64,000 nucleotides of DNA from Candidatus Neomarinimicrobiota bacterium. Its GTDB lineage: Bacteria; Fidelibacterota; UBA2242; B5-G15. The position numbers and the translations under genes were made by a program. The DNA lies in assembly GCA_017656425.1 (NCBI GenBank), contig JACDNV010000010.1, positions 1 through 64,000 of the forward strand. Reading direction: 5' to 3'. How positions within the stretch are numbered: the first letter of the stretch is position 1; every line of letters starts with the position of its first letter. Below the pieces are notes generated by a model. It worked only from the letters and a program-made list of their open reading frames with translations, was not told the DNA's origin and searched no databases. Shown here one piece after another: positions 9,122 through 18,183 of the stretch.

Positions 9122-10455
9122 TTCAGCAATTTCAGAATATTATTAAAATACCTGAGCTTAAAAGGAGAATTCTTTATACTCTAGGTTTATTAACTGTATT
9201 TAGAATAGGTGCTCATATACCTATACCAGGTATTGATACGGAAGTACTTGGTGCTGCTATAAGAAATTTCTCTAATACATTATTTGGTTTATATGATTTA
9301 TTTGCTGGTGGTGCTTTCAGAAAGGCTACGGTTTTCGCTCTTGGAATAATGCCATATATTAGTGCTTCTATTATATTGCAATTGCTTGGTGCTGTATTCC
9401 CATATTTACAGAAATTACAAAGGGAAGGTGAAGAAGGAAGAAAAAAGATAACGCAGATGTCGAGATATTTAACAGTATTGATAGCACTTTTACAGGCATT
9501 TGGTATAAGCCAATTTTTAATGAGTCCGCAGATGTCAGCAAGAATTGGGGATAGACTATATCCTGTAGTTCCAAATCCAGGAGTTGGATTTGTACTACTT
9601 ACAATGCTCACATTAACTACTGGTACGATATTACTAATGTGGATAGGAGAGAGAATAACAGAGAGAGGGATTGGTAATGGTGTATCACTTATAATAATGG
9701 TTGGTATTCTTGCTCGATTTCCAAATGTTGTAATAAGTGAGATTACTCTAATAAAAGAGGGGGTAAGGGGAATATTCACCGAAGTGATTTTGATTGCTTT
9801 AATGTTTGTTATTGTTGGATTTGTAGTATTACTTACTCAAGGCACAAGAAAAATTCCGGTACAATATGCAAAAAGAATTGTTGGAAGAAAGGTTTACGGT
9901 GGGCAGGCTACTCATATCCCTTTAAGAGTGAATTCTGCTGGAGTAATGCCTATAATATTTGCACAGGCGATTATGTTCTTACCGAGTACAATTGCCACCT
10001 TTTTCCCGAATAGCGAATTTATTCAGGGTATAATGAGATTTTTCAGCATACAATCAGTAATATACTGGATTATTTACGGAATATTTATTATATTTTTTAC
10101 ATATTTTTATACTGCTATTGTGTTTAACCCTGTGGAAGTAGCGGATAATATGAAAAAATATGGTGGCTTTATTCCTGGTATAAGACCGGGAAAGAAAACC
10201 TCGGAATTTATTGATAACGTTTTGACAAGAGTTACTCTGCCGGGTTCAATATTTCTTGCATTTATAGCTGTTTTTCCATATGTATTAATGAAGGTGACAA
10301 AAATTAATTATGACCTCGCATCGTTTTATGGCGGTACTAGTTTGTTGATCATTGTGGGTGTGGCACTTGATACATTACAACAGATTGAATCACACTTGCT
10401 AATGAGACACTATGATGGATTTTTGAAGACAGGTAAAATTCGTGGTAGACGATAG
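9118..10455 (+). CDS. secY: Protein translocase subunit SecY
   Basis: SecY (445 aa) is the channel of the Sec translocon in the inner membrane. About ten hydrophobic helices are visible. The plug region GGAFRKATVFALGIMPYISAS and the cytoplasmic loop YAKRIVGRKVYGGQATHIPL, which contacts SecA and ribosomes, are conserved, as is the late loop GKKTSEFIDNVLTRVTLPGS. It lies between rplO and map; no adk gene intervenes, unlike many other bacteria. Confidence 0.98.
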   Translation: MIQQFQNIIKIPELKRRILYTLGLLTVFRIGAHIPIPGIDTEVLGAAIRNFSNTLFGLYDLFAGGAFRKATVFALGIMPYISASIILQLLGAVFPYLQKLQREGEEGRKKITQMSRYLTVLIALLQAFGISQFLMSPQMSARIGDRLYPVVPNPGVGFVLLTMLTLTTGTILLMWIGERITERGIGNGVSLIIMVGILARFPNVVISEITLIKEGVRGIFTEVILIALMFVIVGFVVLLTQGTRKIPVQYAKRIVGRKVYGGQATHIPLRVNSAGVMPIIFAQAIMFLPSTIATFFPNSEFIQGIMRFFSIQSVIYWIIYGIFIIFFTYFYTAIVFNPVEVADNMKKYGGFIPGIRPGKKTSEFIDNVLTRVTLPGSIFLAFIAVFPYVLMKVTKINYDLASFYGGTSLLIIVGVALDTLQQIESHLLMRHYDGFLKTGKIRGRR

Positions 10456-10460
10456 TAAGA

Positions 10461-11207
10461 ATGATATATATAAAAAATGATGAAGAGATTAAAAAAATGA
10501 GAGAAAGTTGTCAAATAGCCTATCAGACTGTTGTAATGCTTGGTAAATATATAAAACCTGGGATTAAAACAAAGGTGCTAGATAGACTTGCCTACGAATT
10601 TATTGTTTCAAAAAATGCTAAGCCCGCGTTTAAAGGATACAAAGGTTATCCGGCTACAATATGCATAAGCATAAATGAACAGGTTGTTCATGGAATCCCT
10701 GGAGATAGGATTTTAAAGGAAGGTGACATTGTCAGTGTCGATATTGGTACACTAAAGAACGGTTATTATGGTGATGTAGCATATACTTATGCTGTCGGTG
10801 ATATTGATGATGAGAAAAAAAGATTGCTGGAAGTAACCGAAAAAGCGTTATATAAGGGCATTGAAAAAGCAGTCCCCGGAAATTATTTGTCGGATATCGG
10901 GCACGCTATTCAATCCCATGTAGAAGCTAATGGATTTTCTGTTGTTAGAACGCTTGTGGGTCATGGTATTGGTAGAAATTTGCATGAGAGTCCTGAGGTT
11001 CCTAATTATGGAGAACCAGGTAGAGGTCCAGAGTTGAGAACTGGGATGACCCTTGCAATCGAACCAATGGTTAATACTGGAACATTCGAAGTCTATACAC
11101 TTGAAGATGGTTGGACTGTGGTGACACTTGATGGGAAACCATCAGCTCATTTTGAACATACTATTGTAATAACCGATAATGGTCCCGAAATTTTAACGAG
11201 AGATTAG
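10461..11207 (+). CDS. map: Methionine aminopeptidase, type I
   Basis: Removes the initiator Met from nascent proteins using a two-metal site. The five ligands are visible in order: the Asp pair in VSVDIGTLKNGYYGDVAY, His in GHGIGRNLHESPEVPNYG, Glu in AIEPMVNTG and Glu in a late segment of the pita-bread fold (HFEHTIVIT is the end of the domain). At 248 aa with no N-terminal zinc extension it is the short type Ia. It follows secY by five bases. Confidence 0.97.
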   Translation: MIYIKNDEEIKKMRESCQIAYQTVVMLGKYIKPGIKTKVLDRLAYEFIVSKNAKPAFKGYKGYPATICISINEQVVHGIPGDRILKEGDIVSVDIGTLKNGYYGDVAYTYAVGDIDDEKKRLLEVTEKALYKGIEKAVPGNYLSDIGHAIQSHVEANGFSVVRTLVGHGIGRNLHESPEVPNYGEPGRGPELRTGMTLAIEPMVNTGTFEVYTLEDGWTVVTLDGKPSAHFEHTIVITDNGPEILTRD

Positions 11208-11218
11208 GTGTATAATAG

Positions 11219-11437
11219 ATGGCAAAGGAGAAGTTAATAAGAGTTGACGGAATAATAAAAGAATGTCTGCCAAATGCGATGTTTAAGGTGGTACTTGAAA
11301 ATGGGCATGAGGTATTAGCACATGTTTCTGGGAAGATGAGGATGCATTTCATAAAGATTTTGCCTGGTGATAGAGTTACACTTGAGCTCTCTCCCTATGA
11401 TTTGAAAAGAGGTAGGATTATTTATAGATATAAGTGA
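11219..11437 (+). CDS. infA: Translation initiation factor IF-1
   Basis: IF-1 (72 aa, exact family length) is an OB-fold protein that blocks the A site during initiation. Seen: [39 protein letters not shown] and [20 protein letters not shown]. It is followed ten bases later by rpmJ. Confidence 0.98.
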   Translation: MAKEKLIRVDGIIKECLPNAMFKVVLENGHEVLAHVSGKMRMHFIKILPGDRVTLELSPYDLKRGRIIYRYK

Positions 11438-11447
11438 GAGGTTATAA

Positions 11448-11561
11448 ATGAAAGTTAGAGCTTCAGTTAGGAAAATATGTGATAAGTGCAAGATAATTAG
11501 AAGGAAAGGTGTTGTTAGGGTAATTTGTATAAATCCTAAGCATAAGCAAAGACAGGGCTAA
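11448..11561 (+). CDS. rpmJ: 50S ribosomal protein L36, zinc-binding form
   Basis: A 37-codon gene read directly from the sequence: ATG at 11448, TAA at 11559-11561. The product begins [20 protein letters not shown] and ends NPKHKQRQG. The Cys11, Cys14, Cys27, His32 set is complete, so this is the C+ zinc form. L36 is the smallest 50S protein and binds 23S rRNA domains II/VI. GAGAGG stands upstream. Confidence 0.97.
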   Translation: MKVRASVRKICDKCKIIRRKGVVRVICINPKHKQRQG

Positions 11562-11579
11562 AAGTAAAGGGAGGTCGAT

Positions 11580-11966
11580 TTGGCAAGAATAGCTGGTGTA
11601 GATTTACCGAGAGATAAAAAAGCAAAAATAGGTTTAACATATATATATGGAATTGGGAGATCAAAAGCGGCGAAGATTTTGGAAAAAGCAAACGTTGATC
11701 CTGAAAAGCGAATAAAAGACTTAACAGATCAGGAAGTAAGAGCGATTAGAGAAATAATTGAAAAGGGAGAGAAAGTAGAGGGTGCTTTAAGAACTGAAGT
11801 CCAAATGAATATTAAAAGACTCATTGATATTGGTTGCTATAGGGGATTAAGGCACAGACGTGGACTACCTGTAAGGGGGCAGAGAACAAGAACGAATGCA
11901 AGAACAAGAAAAGGTCCGAGAAAGACAGTAGGAAAGAAAAAGAAAAAAGTTGGTAAGAAAGGTTAA
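11580..11966 (+). CDS. rpsM: 30S ribosomal protein S13
   Basis: S13 (128 aa) in the 30S head contacts P-site tRNA with its tail. Start [20 protein letters not shown] and the late [20 protein letters not shown] are diagnostic; the tail is strongly basic ([11 protein letters not shown]). The start codon is TTG at 11580 after AAGGGAGG. First gene of the alpha block. Confidence 0.98.
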   Translation: MARIAGVDLPRDKKAKIGLTYIYGIGRSKAAKILEKANVDPEKRIKDLTDQEVRAIREIIEKGEKVEGALRTEVQMNIKRLIDIGCYRGLRHRRGLPVRGQRTRTNARTRKGPRKTVGKKKKKVGKKG

Positions 11967-11980
11967 TTTAGGGGGGAGAA

Positions 11981-12370
11981 GTGGCAAAGCGTTCAACTAC
12001 AAAAAAGAAGAAAAAAGTCAAAGTTGAGTCTGATGGTATAGCACATATAAAGGCAACTTTCAATAATACAATTATAACACTGGCTGATAAATATGGAAAT
12101 GTTATATCGTGGGCATCGGGTGGTACGGTTGGTTTTAAAGGTACGAGAAAAAGCACTCCTTTTGCAGCTCAGCAGGCTGCTATTAAAGCGGCGAAGGAGG
12201 CAATGGACCTTGGTTTAAAAAGGGTCGAAGTGTGGGTAAAAGGACCAGGGTCAGGTAGAGAAGCAGCTATACGGTCCCTACATTCCGCTGGGTTGCAAAT
12301 AACAGCTATTAAAGATGTAACACCTATTCCACACAATGGTTGCAGACCACCAAAAAGAAGGAGAATATAA
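11981..12370 (+). CDS. rpsK: 30S ribosomal protein S11
   Basis: S11 (129 aa) lies on the 30S platform near the E site. [37 protein letters not shown] and the end [20 protein letters not shown] identify it. It starts with GTG at 11981 after GGGGGGAG. The N-terminus is a short Lys-rich tail. Confidence 0.98.
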   Translation: MAKRSTTKKKKKVKVESDGIAHIKATFNNTIITLADKYGNVISWASGGTVGFKGTRKSTPFAAQQAAIKAAKEAMDLGLKRVEVWVKGPGSGREAAIRSLHSAGLQITAIKDVTPIPHNGCRPPKRRRI

Positions 12371-12392
12371 AGAAATAAAAAGAGGTTAAAAT

Positions 12393-13022
12393 ATGGCAAG
12401 ATATACAGGACCAAGGTGTAAATTATGTAGAAGAGAGGGTATGAAACTCTTTCTGAAAGGAGAAAGGTGTTTAACCGATAAGTGTTCTTTTGATAAACGA
12501 CCTTATCCACCAGGGCAACATGGACGAACATTAATTAGAAGACCCTCGAATTATGCACTTCAATTAAGGGAGAAACAGAAGATAAAAAGAATCTATGGGG
12601 TTTTAGAACGTCAGTTTAAAAGATATTTTGAAATGGCAAGCAGGATGAAAGGCAAAACAGGAGATAACTTAATGAAAATATTGGAATCAAGGTTTGATAA
12701 TGTGGTATATAGACTTGGATTTGCTGAATCCAGAAGCAAAGCAAGACAGCTTATAAGTCACGGGCATTTTGTTATAAACAATAGACCGGTAAATATACCT
12801 TCATATTTATTAAAACCAGGTGATGTTATTCAAGTCAAAGAGAAGAGCAGAAAATTAGCGACAATACATGAATCAATGAAGAGAATAAAAGGTGAACATG
12901 AATTACCATGGCTTATTCTTGAGAAAGGAAAGATGAGAGGAATATTTATACAACCACCAGAAAGGGAACAATTAGATTTGGATGTTAAAGAGTCATTAGT
13001 GGTTGAGTTGTATTCAAAGTAA
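12393..13022 (+). CDS. rpsD: 30S ribosomal protein S4, zinc-binding form
   Basis: S4 (209 aa) nucleates 16S assembly and in E. coli represses the alpha operon. The N-terminus ARYTGPRCKLCRREGMKLFL carries the first Cys pair; further Cys at about residues 26 and 31 (GERCLTDKCSF) complete the C+ zinc motif. The S4 RNA-binding domain follows with RLGFAESRSKARQLISHGHF. Confidence 0.98.
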   Translation: MARYTGPRCKLCRREGMKLFLKGERCLTDKCSFDKRPYPPGQHGRTLIRRPSNYALQLREKQKIKRIYGVLERQFKRYFEMASRMKGKTGDNLMKILESRFDNVVYRLGFAESRSKARQLISHGHFVINNRPVNIPSYLLKPGDVIQVKEKSRKLATIHESMKRIKGEHELPWLILEKGKMRGIFIQPPEREQLDLDVKESLVVELYSK

Positions 13023-13039
13023 AATAGTGAGGAGAATCG

Positions 13040-14017
13040 ATGCCAAATAAAAATGAAATAGTAGCAAAAGTTGAAAAGGATATTAGGGATAATACTTTTG
13101 GGATATTTACTTTTCAGCCCCTACAGAGGGGTTATGGCACAACAATTGGTAATGCCTTAAGAAGAGTTTTGCTTACATCAATCCCGGGTGCAGCTATCAC
13201 ATCAATAAGGATCGAAGGTATTATGCATGAATTCTCTACTATTGAGGGAGTTGTTGAAGATGTATCGGAGATTATTTTAAATCTTAAACAAGTAAGAATA
13301 AAGTTAATCGATCCAAAGCCTGAGAAAGTAAATATCCATCTTAAAGGTCCGGGTGAGTTTAAAGCAGGTATGATAGCTGAGCATACAAATGATTTTGAAA
13401 TAATGAATCCAGATCACCATATTTGTACAATGAATGAAGATGCAGACTTCAATATCGAACTTAAGGTATCTCAGGGAACTGGCTGGACGTCTGCAGATAA
13501 AAATAAAACTCCTGATGCACCTATAGGAACGATATTCATAGATTCAATATTTTCTCCTATAAAAAATGTAGCAATGAAAGTTGAAAATCTTCCAGGGACA
13601 CCAAAGGAGGTGTTAGAAAAACTGACCCTTGAGGTTACCACCGATGGTAGTATCAATCCTGAGGATGCAGTTAGCTATGCTGCGAGTTTACTCATGGATT
13701 ACTTCCAGCTATTTGTTACTGGAGAGGTTAAACCTATTGAGATAAAGACGGAAGAACCCGATGAGGAAAAAATCAGAATAAGAAATCTTCTTAAGAAGTC
13801 CGTTGATGAAATGGAACTTTCGGTTAGAGCATACAACTGTCTGAAAGCCAATAATATTAGAACAATTGCTGATCTTGTATCAAGGGATGAGCAGGAGATG
13901 TTGAAATTTAAAAATTTTGGTAGGAAGTCTCTGAACGAATTAATGATGAAATTGAAGGAAATGGGGTTACAATTTGGGATGGATGTTTCAATGTATTTGA
14001 ACTCGGATGAAGATTAA
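13040..14017 (+). CDS. rpoA: RNA polymerase alpha subunit
   Basis: RpoA (325 aa) dimerises to nucleate RNA polymerase assembly. The N-terminal domain includes QPLQRGYGTTIGNALRRVLL, the dimerisation core. The C-terminal domain (about residues 250-325) has the helix-hairpin-helix ELSVRAYNCLKANNIRTIAD and KNFGRKSLNEL, which contacts UP elements and activators. Placement between rpsD and rplQ is canonical. Confidence 0.98.
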   Translation: MPNKNEIVAKVEKDIRDNTFGIFTFQPLQRGYGTTIGNALRRVLLTSIPGAAITSIRIEGIMHEFSTIEGVVEDVSEIILNLKQVRIKLIDPKPEKVNIHLKGPGEFKAGMIAEHTNDFEIMNPDHHICTMNEDADFNIELKVSQGTGWTSADKNKTPDAPIGTIFIDSIFSPIKNVAMKVENLPGTPKEVLEKLTLEVTTDGSINPEDAVSYAASLLMDYFQLFVTGEVKPIEIKTEEPDEEKIRIRNLLKKSVDEMELSVRAYNCLKANNIRTIADLVSRDEQEMLKFKNFGRKSLNELMMKLKEMGLQFGMDVSMYLNSDED

Positions 14018-14037
14018 ACACCTTAGGAGAAAGAAAA

Positions 14038-14469
14038 ATGCAACACCAGAAGAGGGTTCCAAAGCTCGGTAGAAAGTCAAGTCATAGAAAAGCGTTACTA
14101 TCAAATCTAGCTATTCAGCTGGTTAAACATGGTAGAATTCAAACAACTCACGCAAAAGCAAAGGCATTAAGGAGCGTAATTGAGAGATTAATTACCTATG
14201 GCAAAAAAGGGACAGTTCATCATAGACGCCTGGCATTTAGAGTACTGCGGGATAGGAAGCTGGTAAAACTTCTTTTTGATCATATTGCTCCTCAGTATAT
14301 GAATCGACAGGGAGGATATACGAGAATTTTAAAGCTTGGTTTTAGAGATAATGATGCAGCAGAAATATCACTTATCGAATTTGTAGATTATAAAAAACCT
14401 GATGAAAAGAAATCCAAAGAAAAGATAAAAGAAAAGAAAACTAAGACCAAAGAAAAAGTCGAAAGTTGA
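14038..14469 (+). CDS. rplQ: 50S ribosomal protein L17
   Basis: L17 (143 aa) binds near the tunnel exit. The conserved part is LGRKSSHRKALLSNLAIQLV through YTRILKLGFRDNDAAEISLI. After about residue 118 there is a Lys/Glu-rich tail (KKSKEKIKEKKTKTKEK) not needed for the fold. It is the last gene of the super-operon; the next open frame starts within a dozen bases, but a terminator follows at 14505. Confidence 0.97.
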   Translation: MQHQKRVPKLGRKSSHRKALLSNLAIQLVKHGRIQTTHAKAKALRSVIERLITYGKKGTVHHRRLAFRVLRDRKLVKLLFDHIAPQYMNRQGGYTRILKLGFRDNDAAEISLIEFVDYKKPDEKKSKEKIKEKKTKTKEKVES

Positions 14470-14481
14470 TTGAATAGATGT

Positions 14482-15642
14482 ATGAAGAAAATCGTTTATT
14501 TTAAGAGGGCAGTTAATGTGGCTGCCTTTTTTTTTCTTATTACTTTCCAATTAAATTCACAGATAAGGAATCTAGGAATATGGGTTGTTAGAGATAGAGT
14601 CGTAAATAAGAAGGAGATTGATACTTTTATCAATTTTGCCTGTGAAAATAATTTTACAGATATATTTGTCCAGGTAAGAGGTAGAGATGATGCATTTTAT
14701 AATTCAAAGATTGTTAAGAAGTCTGAACTTATAAAGCCTCCAGCGTTTGATCCGCTTCAGTATACTATTACAAAAGCGAAAGACAAAGGATTAAGAGTGC
14801 ATGCGTGGATGAACATATATTTTGTATGGAGTTCTAAGGAATTTCCCTGGCCGGGGCATATTGTCCTTAAGCATCCAGATTGGTGTGCAATTGATAAAAG
14901 TTGTAATTTAGCTGGCGAATATGAAAAGATTCTATATCTAAAAAACAAAAAAGAAGGGATATTTCTTTCCCCCACGGTTAGTGATGTCAATAAATATTTA
15001 TTTGAGGTTGTAAAAGAAGTCATCGGAAACTATGATGTAGATGGAATTCATTTTGATTATATACGCTATCCTAATGGTAACTATGACTATAACCCGGAAG
15101 GTAGATATCTTTTCAAGAAAAGATATGGATTTGATCCTCTGCTCTTTACTATTTCAAATAAGGACTTTTTGAAAGATATTGATGATGTTATTTTTGATAC
15201 TCTGCTTTTCAGATGGAATAATTTTCTGAGATCAAGAATAACAAATTTTGTAAGAATGGTTAAAATTTATATTGATACTTCTGGATATAATGTCAGCATG
15301 AGCGCGGCAGTAAAACCTGATCCAATAGAGGCAAGAAACTATTATTTTCAGGATTGGATAAATTGGTTGGAAAAGGGGTATATGGACTTTGTAGTTCCTA
15401 TGAATTATACAAAGAGTGATAGAAGATTTGAAGAAATAGCGAGAGAAATTTCAAGCTTTTGTGGAAATGAAAAAGTCTGGATGGGTATTGCAGTTTATAA
15501 TCAGTCAGAATATGGGGCATGGGGTAAGACCTTGATTGCAATAGATAATGAATATAATAATATAGTCTATTTTTCATATGATTACTTGAAGAATAGGTAT
15601 TATATTTTAAGAAATGTTAAAAGACTTAAGAAACGTTATTAA
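14482..15642 (+). CDS. YddW-like secreted glycoside hydrolase (GHL10 family)
   Basis: A 386-aa protein with a cleavable signal peptide (MKKIVYFKRAVNVAAFFFLI, then QLNSQ). The rest resembles the 'glycosyl hydrolase-like 10' family (YddW, PF02638), which includes peptidoglycan-related hydrolases. Seen: GIWVVRDRVV at the start of the TIM barrel, ITKAKDKGLRVHAWMNIYFV, VDGIHFDYIRYPNGNYDYNP with conserved acidic residues, and WLEKGYMDFVVPMNYT. ATG at 14482 is preferred to TTG at 14470, although no strong ribosome binding site is visible. A rho-independent terminator lies inside the signal-peptide codons. Function is inferred from family resemblance only. Confidence 0.75.
   Translation: MKKIVYFKRAVNVAAFFFLITFQLNSQIRNLGIWVVRDRVVNKKEIDTFINFACENNFTDIFVQVRGRDDAFYNSKIVKKSELIKPPAFDPLQYTITKAKDKGLRVHAWMNIYFVWSSKEFPWPGHIVLKHPDWCAIDKSCNLAGEYEKILYLKNKKEGIFLSPTVSDVNKYLFEVVKEVIGNYDVDGIHFDYIRYPNGNYDYNPEGRYLFKKRYGFDPLLFTISNKDFLKDIDDVIFDTLLFRWNNFLRSRITNFVRMVKIYIDTSGYNVSMSAAVKPDPIEARNYYFQDWINWLEKGYMDFVVPMNYTKSDRRFEEIAREISSFCGNEKVWMGIAVYNQSEYGAWGKTLIAIDNEYNNIVYFSYDYLKNRYYILRNVKRLKKRY
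14505..14535 (+). terminator. Rho-independent terminator inside a signal-peptide coding region
   Basis: A 7-bp stem pairs 14506-14512 (AGGGCAG) with 14522-14528, with one G-U pair, around a 9-base loop. It is followed by nine T residues at 14527-14535. It ends the 29-gene ribosomal transcript 36 bases after rplQ. It also encodes residues 9-18 of the next protein: the T run supplies the FFF of the signal peptide. Confidence 0.75.
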
Positions 15643-15689
15643 ATTTTATTAGATGTTATTTATGATTGATTATTTAAAAGGAGGAAAAT

Positions 15690-15920
15690 ATGGAATCATC
15701 ATGGGCATATACCTTTATACTTTATCTTAAAGCTTTTGGCTGGGCACTGGTTGCATCAATAGGATTTGCGGTGGGTATAGGTTTTGCCATTAAGATTTTT
15801 GATCTTCTATCGAGTAATATTGATGAATGGGAAGAGATAAGAAGGGGTAATATCGGAGTTGCTCTTATAGTCGTGGCTCTTATTGTTATGGTTGGGCTTC
15901 TGATTTATAAAGTGATTTAA
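15690..15920 (+). CDS. DUF350-like small membrane protein
   Basis: A 76-aa protein with two predicted membrane helices: residues 8-35 (ILYLKAFGWALVASIGFAVG) and 52-75 (NIGVALIVVALIVMVGLLIY). They are joined by a polar loop with EWEEIRRGN. The helix-EEIxxGNxxVA-helix pattern resembles half of a DUF350 (UPF0719) protein, whose function is not established. A strong AAAGGAGG ribosome binding site precedes the ATG. It is convergent with the next gene and their stop codons overlap by four bases. Confidence 0.6.
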   Translation: MESSWAYTFILYLKAFGWALVASIGFAVGIGFAIKIFDLLSSNIDEWEEIRRGNIGVALIVVALIVMVGLLIYKVI

Positions 15921-17533
15921 ATAAGCCAGATCGGGTTTGTCAGACAAAATTTATCCTTTTCTGTAAATACTTCTGCCCGAAGGTGTCCACTTCTTAATTC
16001 TTGGATTTTTATTTTTTCCCTCACATTACTAACATTCTGATAATTTTTAGCGAAAATAAGTTTTTCAACTTTATTGTCTATCTGTCCGTTAAAAATTTTT
16101 ATTTCCTTTATTTTTCCAAAGAATTCTGATGATTTACTTTCAATACATATTTGTTTTACGGCATCTACAGGAGCCTGATTACCTATGTGATATAAGTTGT
16201 TCCCATTATCTTTTATCGTTATGTTTATGAAAGGACCATTGGATATTACAACCTGTCCCTTTTTGAGATTTTTTATAAGCTGATTAATACCTTTTGAAAT
16301 ATCTGTAAATACTATCGTTCGACATTCCCCAAATACTTGATAATTTCCTTCGTATAATTTGAATAAAGGAGTGCGCAATTGGCGAAACCTATTAAGGTTC
16401 CCATGTGAATCATTCCCTGCATAGATGTATTTTCTGGAACCTTTAAGAAGCTGTTTTATCCAGTTTTCCTTTCCCAGTCTGAAAGCGTTATCAATTTTTC
16501 CATTTAGAATCTGATGACCATCCAAGCTGTCAGATTTGTCATTGAAATTCCATATTCCCCTCTTTAGTAATATCCGCTGAACATATGGAAACAGGGTCAT
16601 CGGGTGAGCAGATGCTGTGAGCATAGAATCATCACCAATTTCTGCTATCTTACCATAAAAGTAAGCAATCTTATTGTCGAAAATTCCTTCAAAGCCATCG
16701 GCATTACCGGGAATAAAATTTTTGTTATTCAATACAAGCATATGTACATATCTGCCATGACCATTATCGACTGTTAATTCCTCTCCCGGAATTATAATAT
16801 AATCAGAGTATTTTTTATTGATCTCCTCTATTTCTTTACGTGAATTTTTAAATTTTATCAGATTTGGATCCTTTTTTGTCCATGTACCGAGTAAATCATC
16901 TAGATCATATGAATGATCTGTCACAGCATTGAAAGACAATCCCATTGGTTTGGCTATTTCTGGGAATAAGAATAAGGGCAAGCCAAATTCTACCTGATCC
17001 TCGGTATAATATGAGTGGCAGTGAATGTCTCCGCAGTGCCATCCATCTTTTGATGGAAGGCATTCCGGATCAATATGAACTGTTAGGTTTTTGTGAGAAA
17101 GTCCGGGGTAGTTATCATTTTTTACAATTAAATCTTTACCATTTATTTTAAAAAAACCCTTACAATTAATTTCCAAAGTTTTTCCTATAAAACCATTTAC
17201 TGTTATATGATAAATTTTTCCAAACCATTTTTGATTAATAGTCATGTTTTCATCTATCCGTATTGTATCCAGAAGTGTTCTTGTTGATTTATCGTAAATT
17301 GATATTATAATATGTTCTAGAAAGATTGGGAATTTATCAGCGTCTTTTAGTAATAAGAGGACAGGTAGGTAATCGCTATTGACTCTGTAGGGTGTATCGA
17401 AGATTATTTCAGGTTGTTTTTTGTATAAAATGCCTCGTAAAATTGGAATATATAGATGGATTTCAGCGTATAAAAAAAATATTAGGCTAATTATTGATAG
17501 TTTTTCGAGGTTATCGAATAGTAATTCTAACAT
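15917..17533 (-). CDS. CehA/McbA-like PHP-type metallohydrolase
   Basis: 538 aa on the minus strand. The N-terminus has one hydrophobic segment (SIISLIFFLYAEIHLYIPIL), probably a membrane anchor or uncleaved signal. A beta-rich region of about 150 residues follows. Then comes a PHP-like metal centre: DGWHCGDIHCHSYYTEDQ (HxH), FNAVTDHSYDLDDL, and later AGNDSHGN. CehA/McbA family members hydrolyse esters or carbamates, but others are uncharacterised. The substrate cannot be told here. It has no co-directional neighbour. Confidence 0.65.
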   Translation of the reverse strand: MLELLFDNLEKLSIISLIFFLYAEIHLYIPILRGILYKKQPEIIFDTPYRVNSDYLPVLLLLKDADKFPIFLEHIIISIYDKSTRTLLDTIRIDENMTINQKWFGKIYHITVNGFIGKTLEINCKGFFKINGKDLIVKNDNYPGLSHKNLTVHIDPECLPSKDGWHCGDIHCHSYYTEDQVEFGLPLFLFPEIAKPMGLSFNAVTDHSYDLDDLLGTWTKKDPNLIKFKNSRKEIEEINKKYSDYIIIPGEELTVDNGHGRYVHMLVLNNKNFIPGNADGFEGIFDNKIAYFYGKIAEIGDDSMLTASAHPMTLFPYVQRILLKRGIWNFNDKSDSLDGHQILNGKIDNAFRLGKENWIKQLLKGSRKYIYAGNDSHGNLNRFRQLRTPLFKLYEGNYQVFGECRTIVFTDISKGINQLIKNLKKGQVVISNGPFINITIKDNGNNLYHIGNQAPVDAVKQICIESKSSEFFGKIKEIKIFNGQIDNKVEKLIFAKNYQNVSNVREKIKIQELRSGHLRAEVFTEKDKFCLTNPIWLI

Positions 17534-17804
17534 AACGGGCTAAATTTTTTGAACTATTTCAAAAAGTGCAAAGGAAAAATGAGATTTCTCCTTGTGTGGA
17601 TTTACGCATCTGTAAGGTGTTTAATCGAGGAAGTATAGCAATATACTATGTAAAATAGAAGGATAAAATAAATTAGCATTTTATATTTTTCATCTTTGCA
17701 ATTTCTTATAATAAACTACTTCTCCGTTTTCAGTGCGTAGTAGCGACAGTGTAGGCGTTATTTCCCATTATTATATTGTATTTTATCCAAAGTCTAATTA
17801 GCAG
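17534..17804. other. AT-rich intergenic region with a small inverted repeat
   Basis: No credible gene. An inverted repeat pairs TTTTTGAA with TTCAAAAA at about 17546-17566, directly upstream of the minus-strand hydrolase gene, and could be an operator or part of its leader. The remainder is AT-rich up to the start of the repeat block at 17805. Confidence 0.4.
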
Positions 17805-18179
17805 GTCGTCACGAGGAGCGAGTAATACGAGCGACGAAGTGATCTGTTCTGCTAAGTTTGAAGGCATTATGGATTGTGTTTCTACATTCAGACTGATTGA
17901 TGCTCTTTCAAAGCAGATTGCTTCGCTTACGCTCGCAACGACGGGTGTGAGTATAGATTGCTTCGCTTACGCTCGCAACGACGGGTGTGGGTGCAGATTG
18001 CTTCGCTTACGCTCGCAACGACGGGTGTGGGTGCAGATTGCTTCGCTTACGCTCGCAACGACGGGTAAGTGGGTAGGCTGCTTCGCTGACGCTCGCAACG
18101 ACGGGTGTGGGGCGACACCTGCCATGTCATTGCAAGGAGCGAACGCCAGTGAGCGACGTGGCAATCTAAACTGAAAAAT
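17805..18179. repeat. Palindromic repeat block, copy A (375 bp)
   Basis: GC-rich block in AT-rich surroundings. It opens with an imperfect hairpin (TCAC 17809-17812 against GTGA 17839-17842). A unique-looking 70-base spacer follows, then five 40-bp tandem units, then a second hairpin (ATTGC 18129-18133 against GCAAT 18161-18165). It ends CTGAAAAAT. Copy B at 18535-18829 matches it nearly base for base except for two fewer tandem units (375 minus 295 equals 80). Confidence 0.9.
17915..18114. repeat. Five 40-bp tandem units in copy A
   Basis: The string AGATTGCTTCGCTTACGCTC recurs at an exact 40-base period (starts 17915, 17955, 17995, 18035). A diverged fifth unit starts at 18075 with GGCTGCTTCGCTGACGCTC. 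Each unit can form a TTGC/GCAA hairpin. It resembles a shortened reverse complement of the flanking hairpins, so all are one repeat family. Open frames through the array are periodic artefacts. Confidence 0.9.
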
Positions 18180-18183
18180 CAAC

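Noticed and set aside
17915-18114. Tandem 40-bp units considered as a CRISPR array
   Set aside because: The units are contiguous with no variable spacers and no cas genes nearby; they are tandem repeats of a palindromic family.
17776-18174. A 132-codon plus-strand ORF through repeat copy A (and 18569-18799 through copy B)
   Set aside because: The translation is periodic (LRSQRRVWVQIASLTLATTG-like), produced by 40-bp units whose frame stays open; no ribosome binding site, and the two copies end differently.
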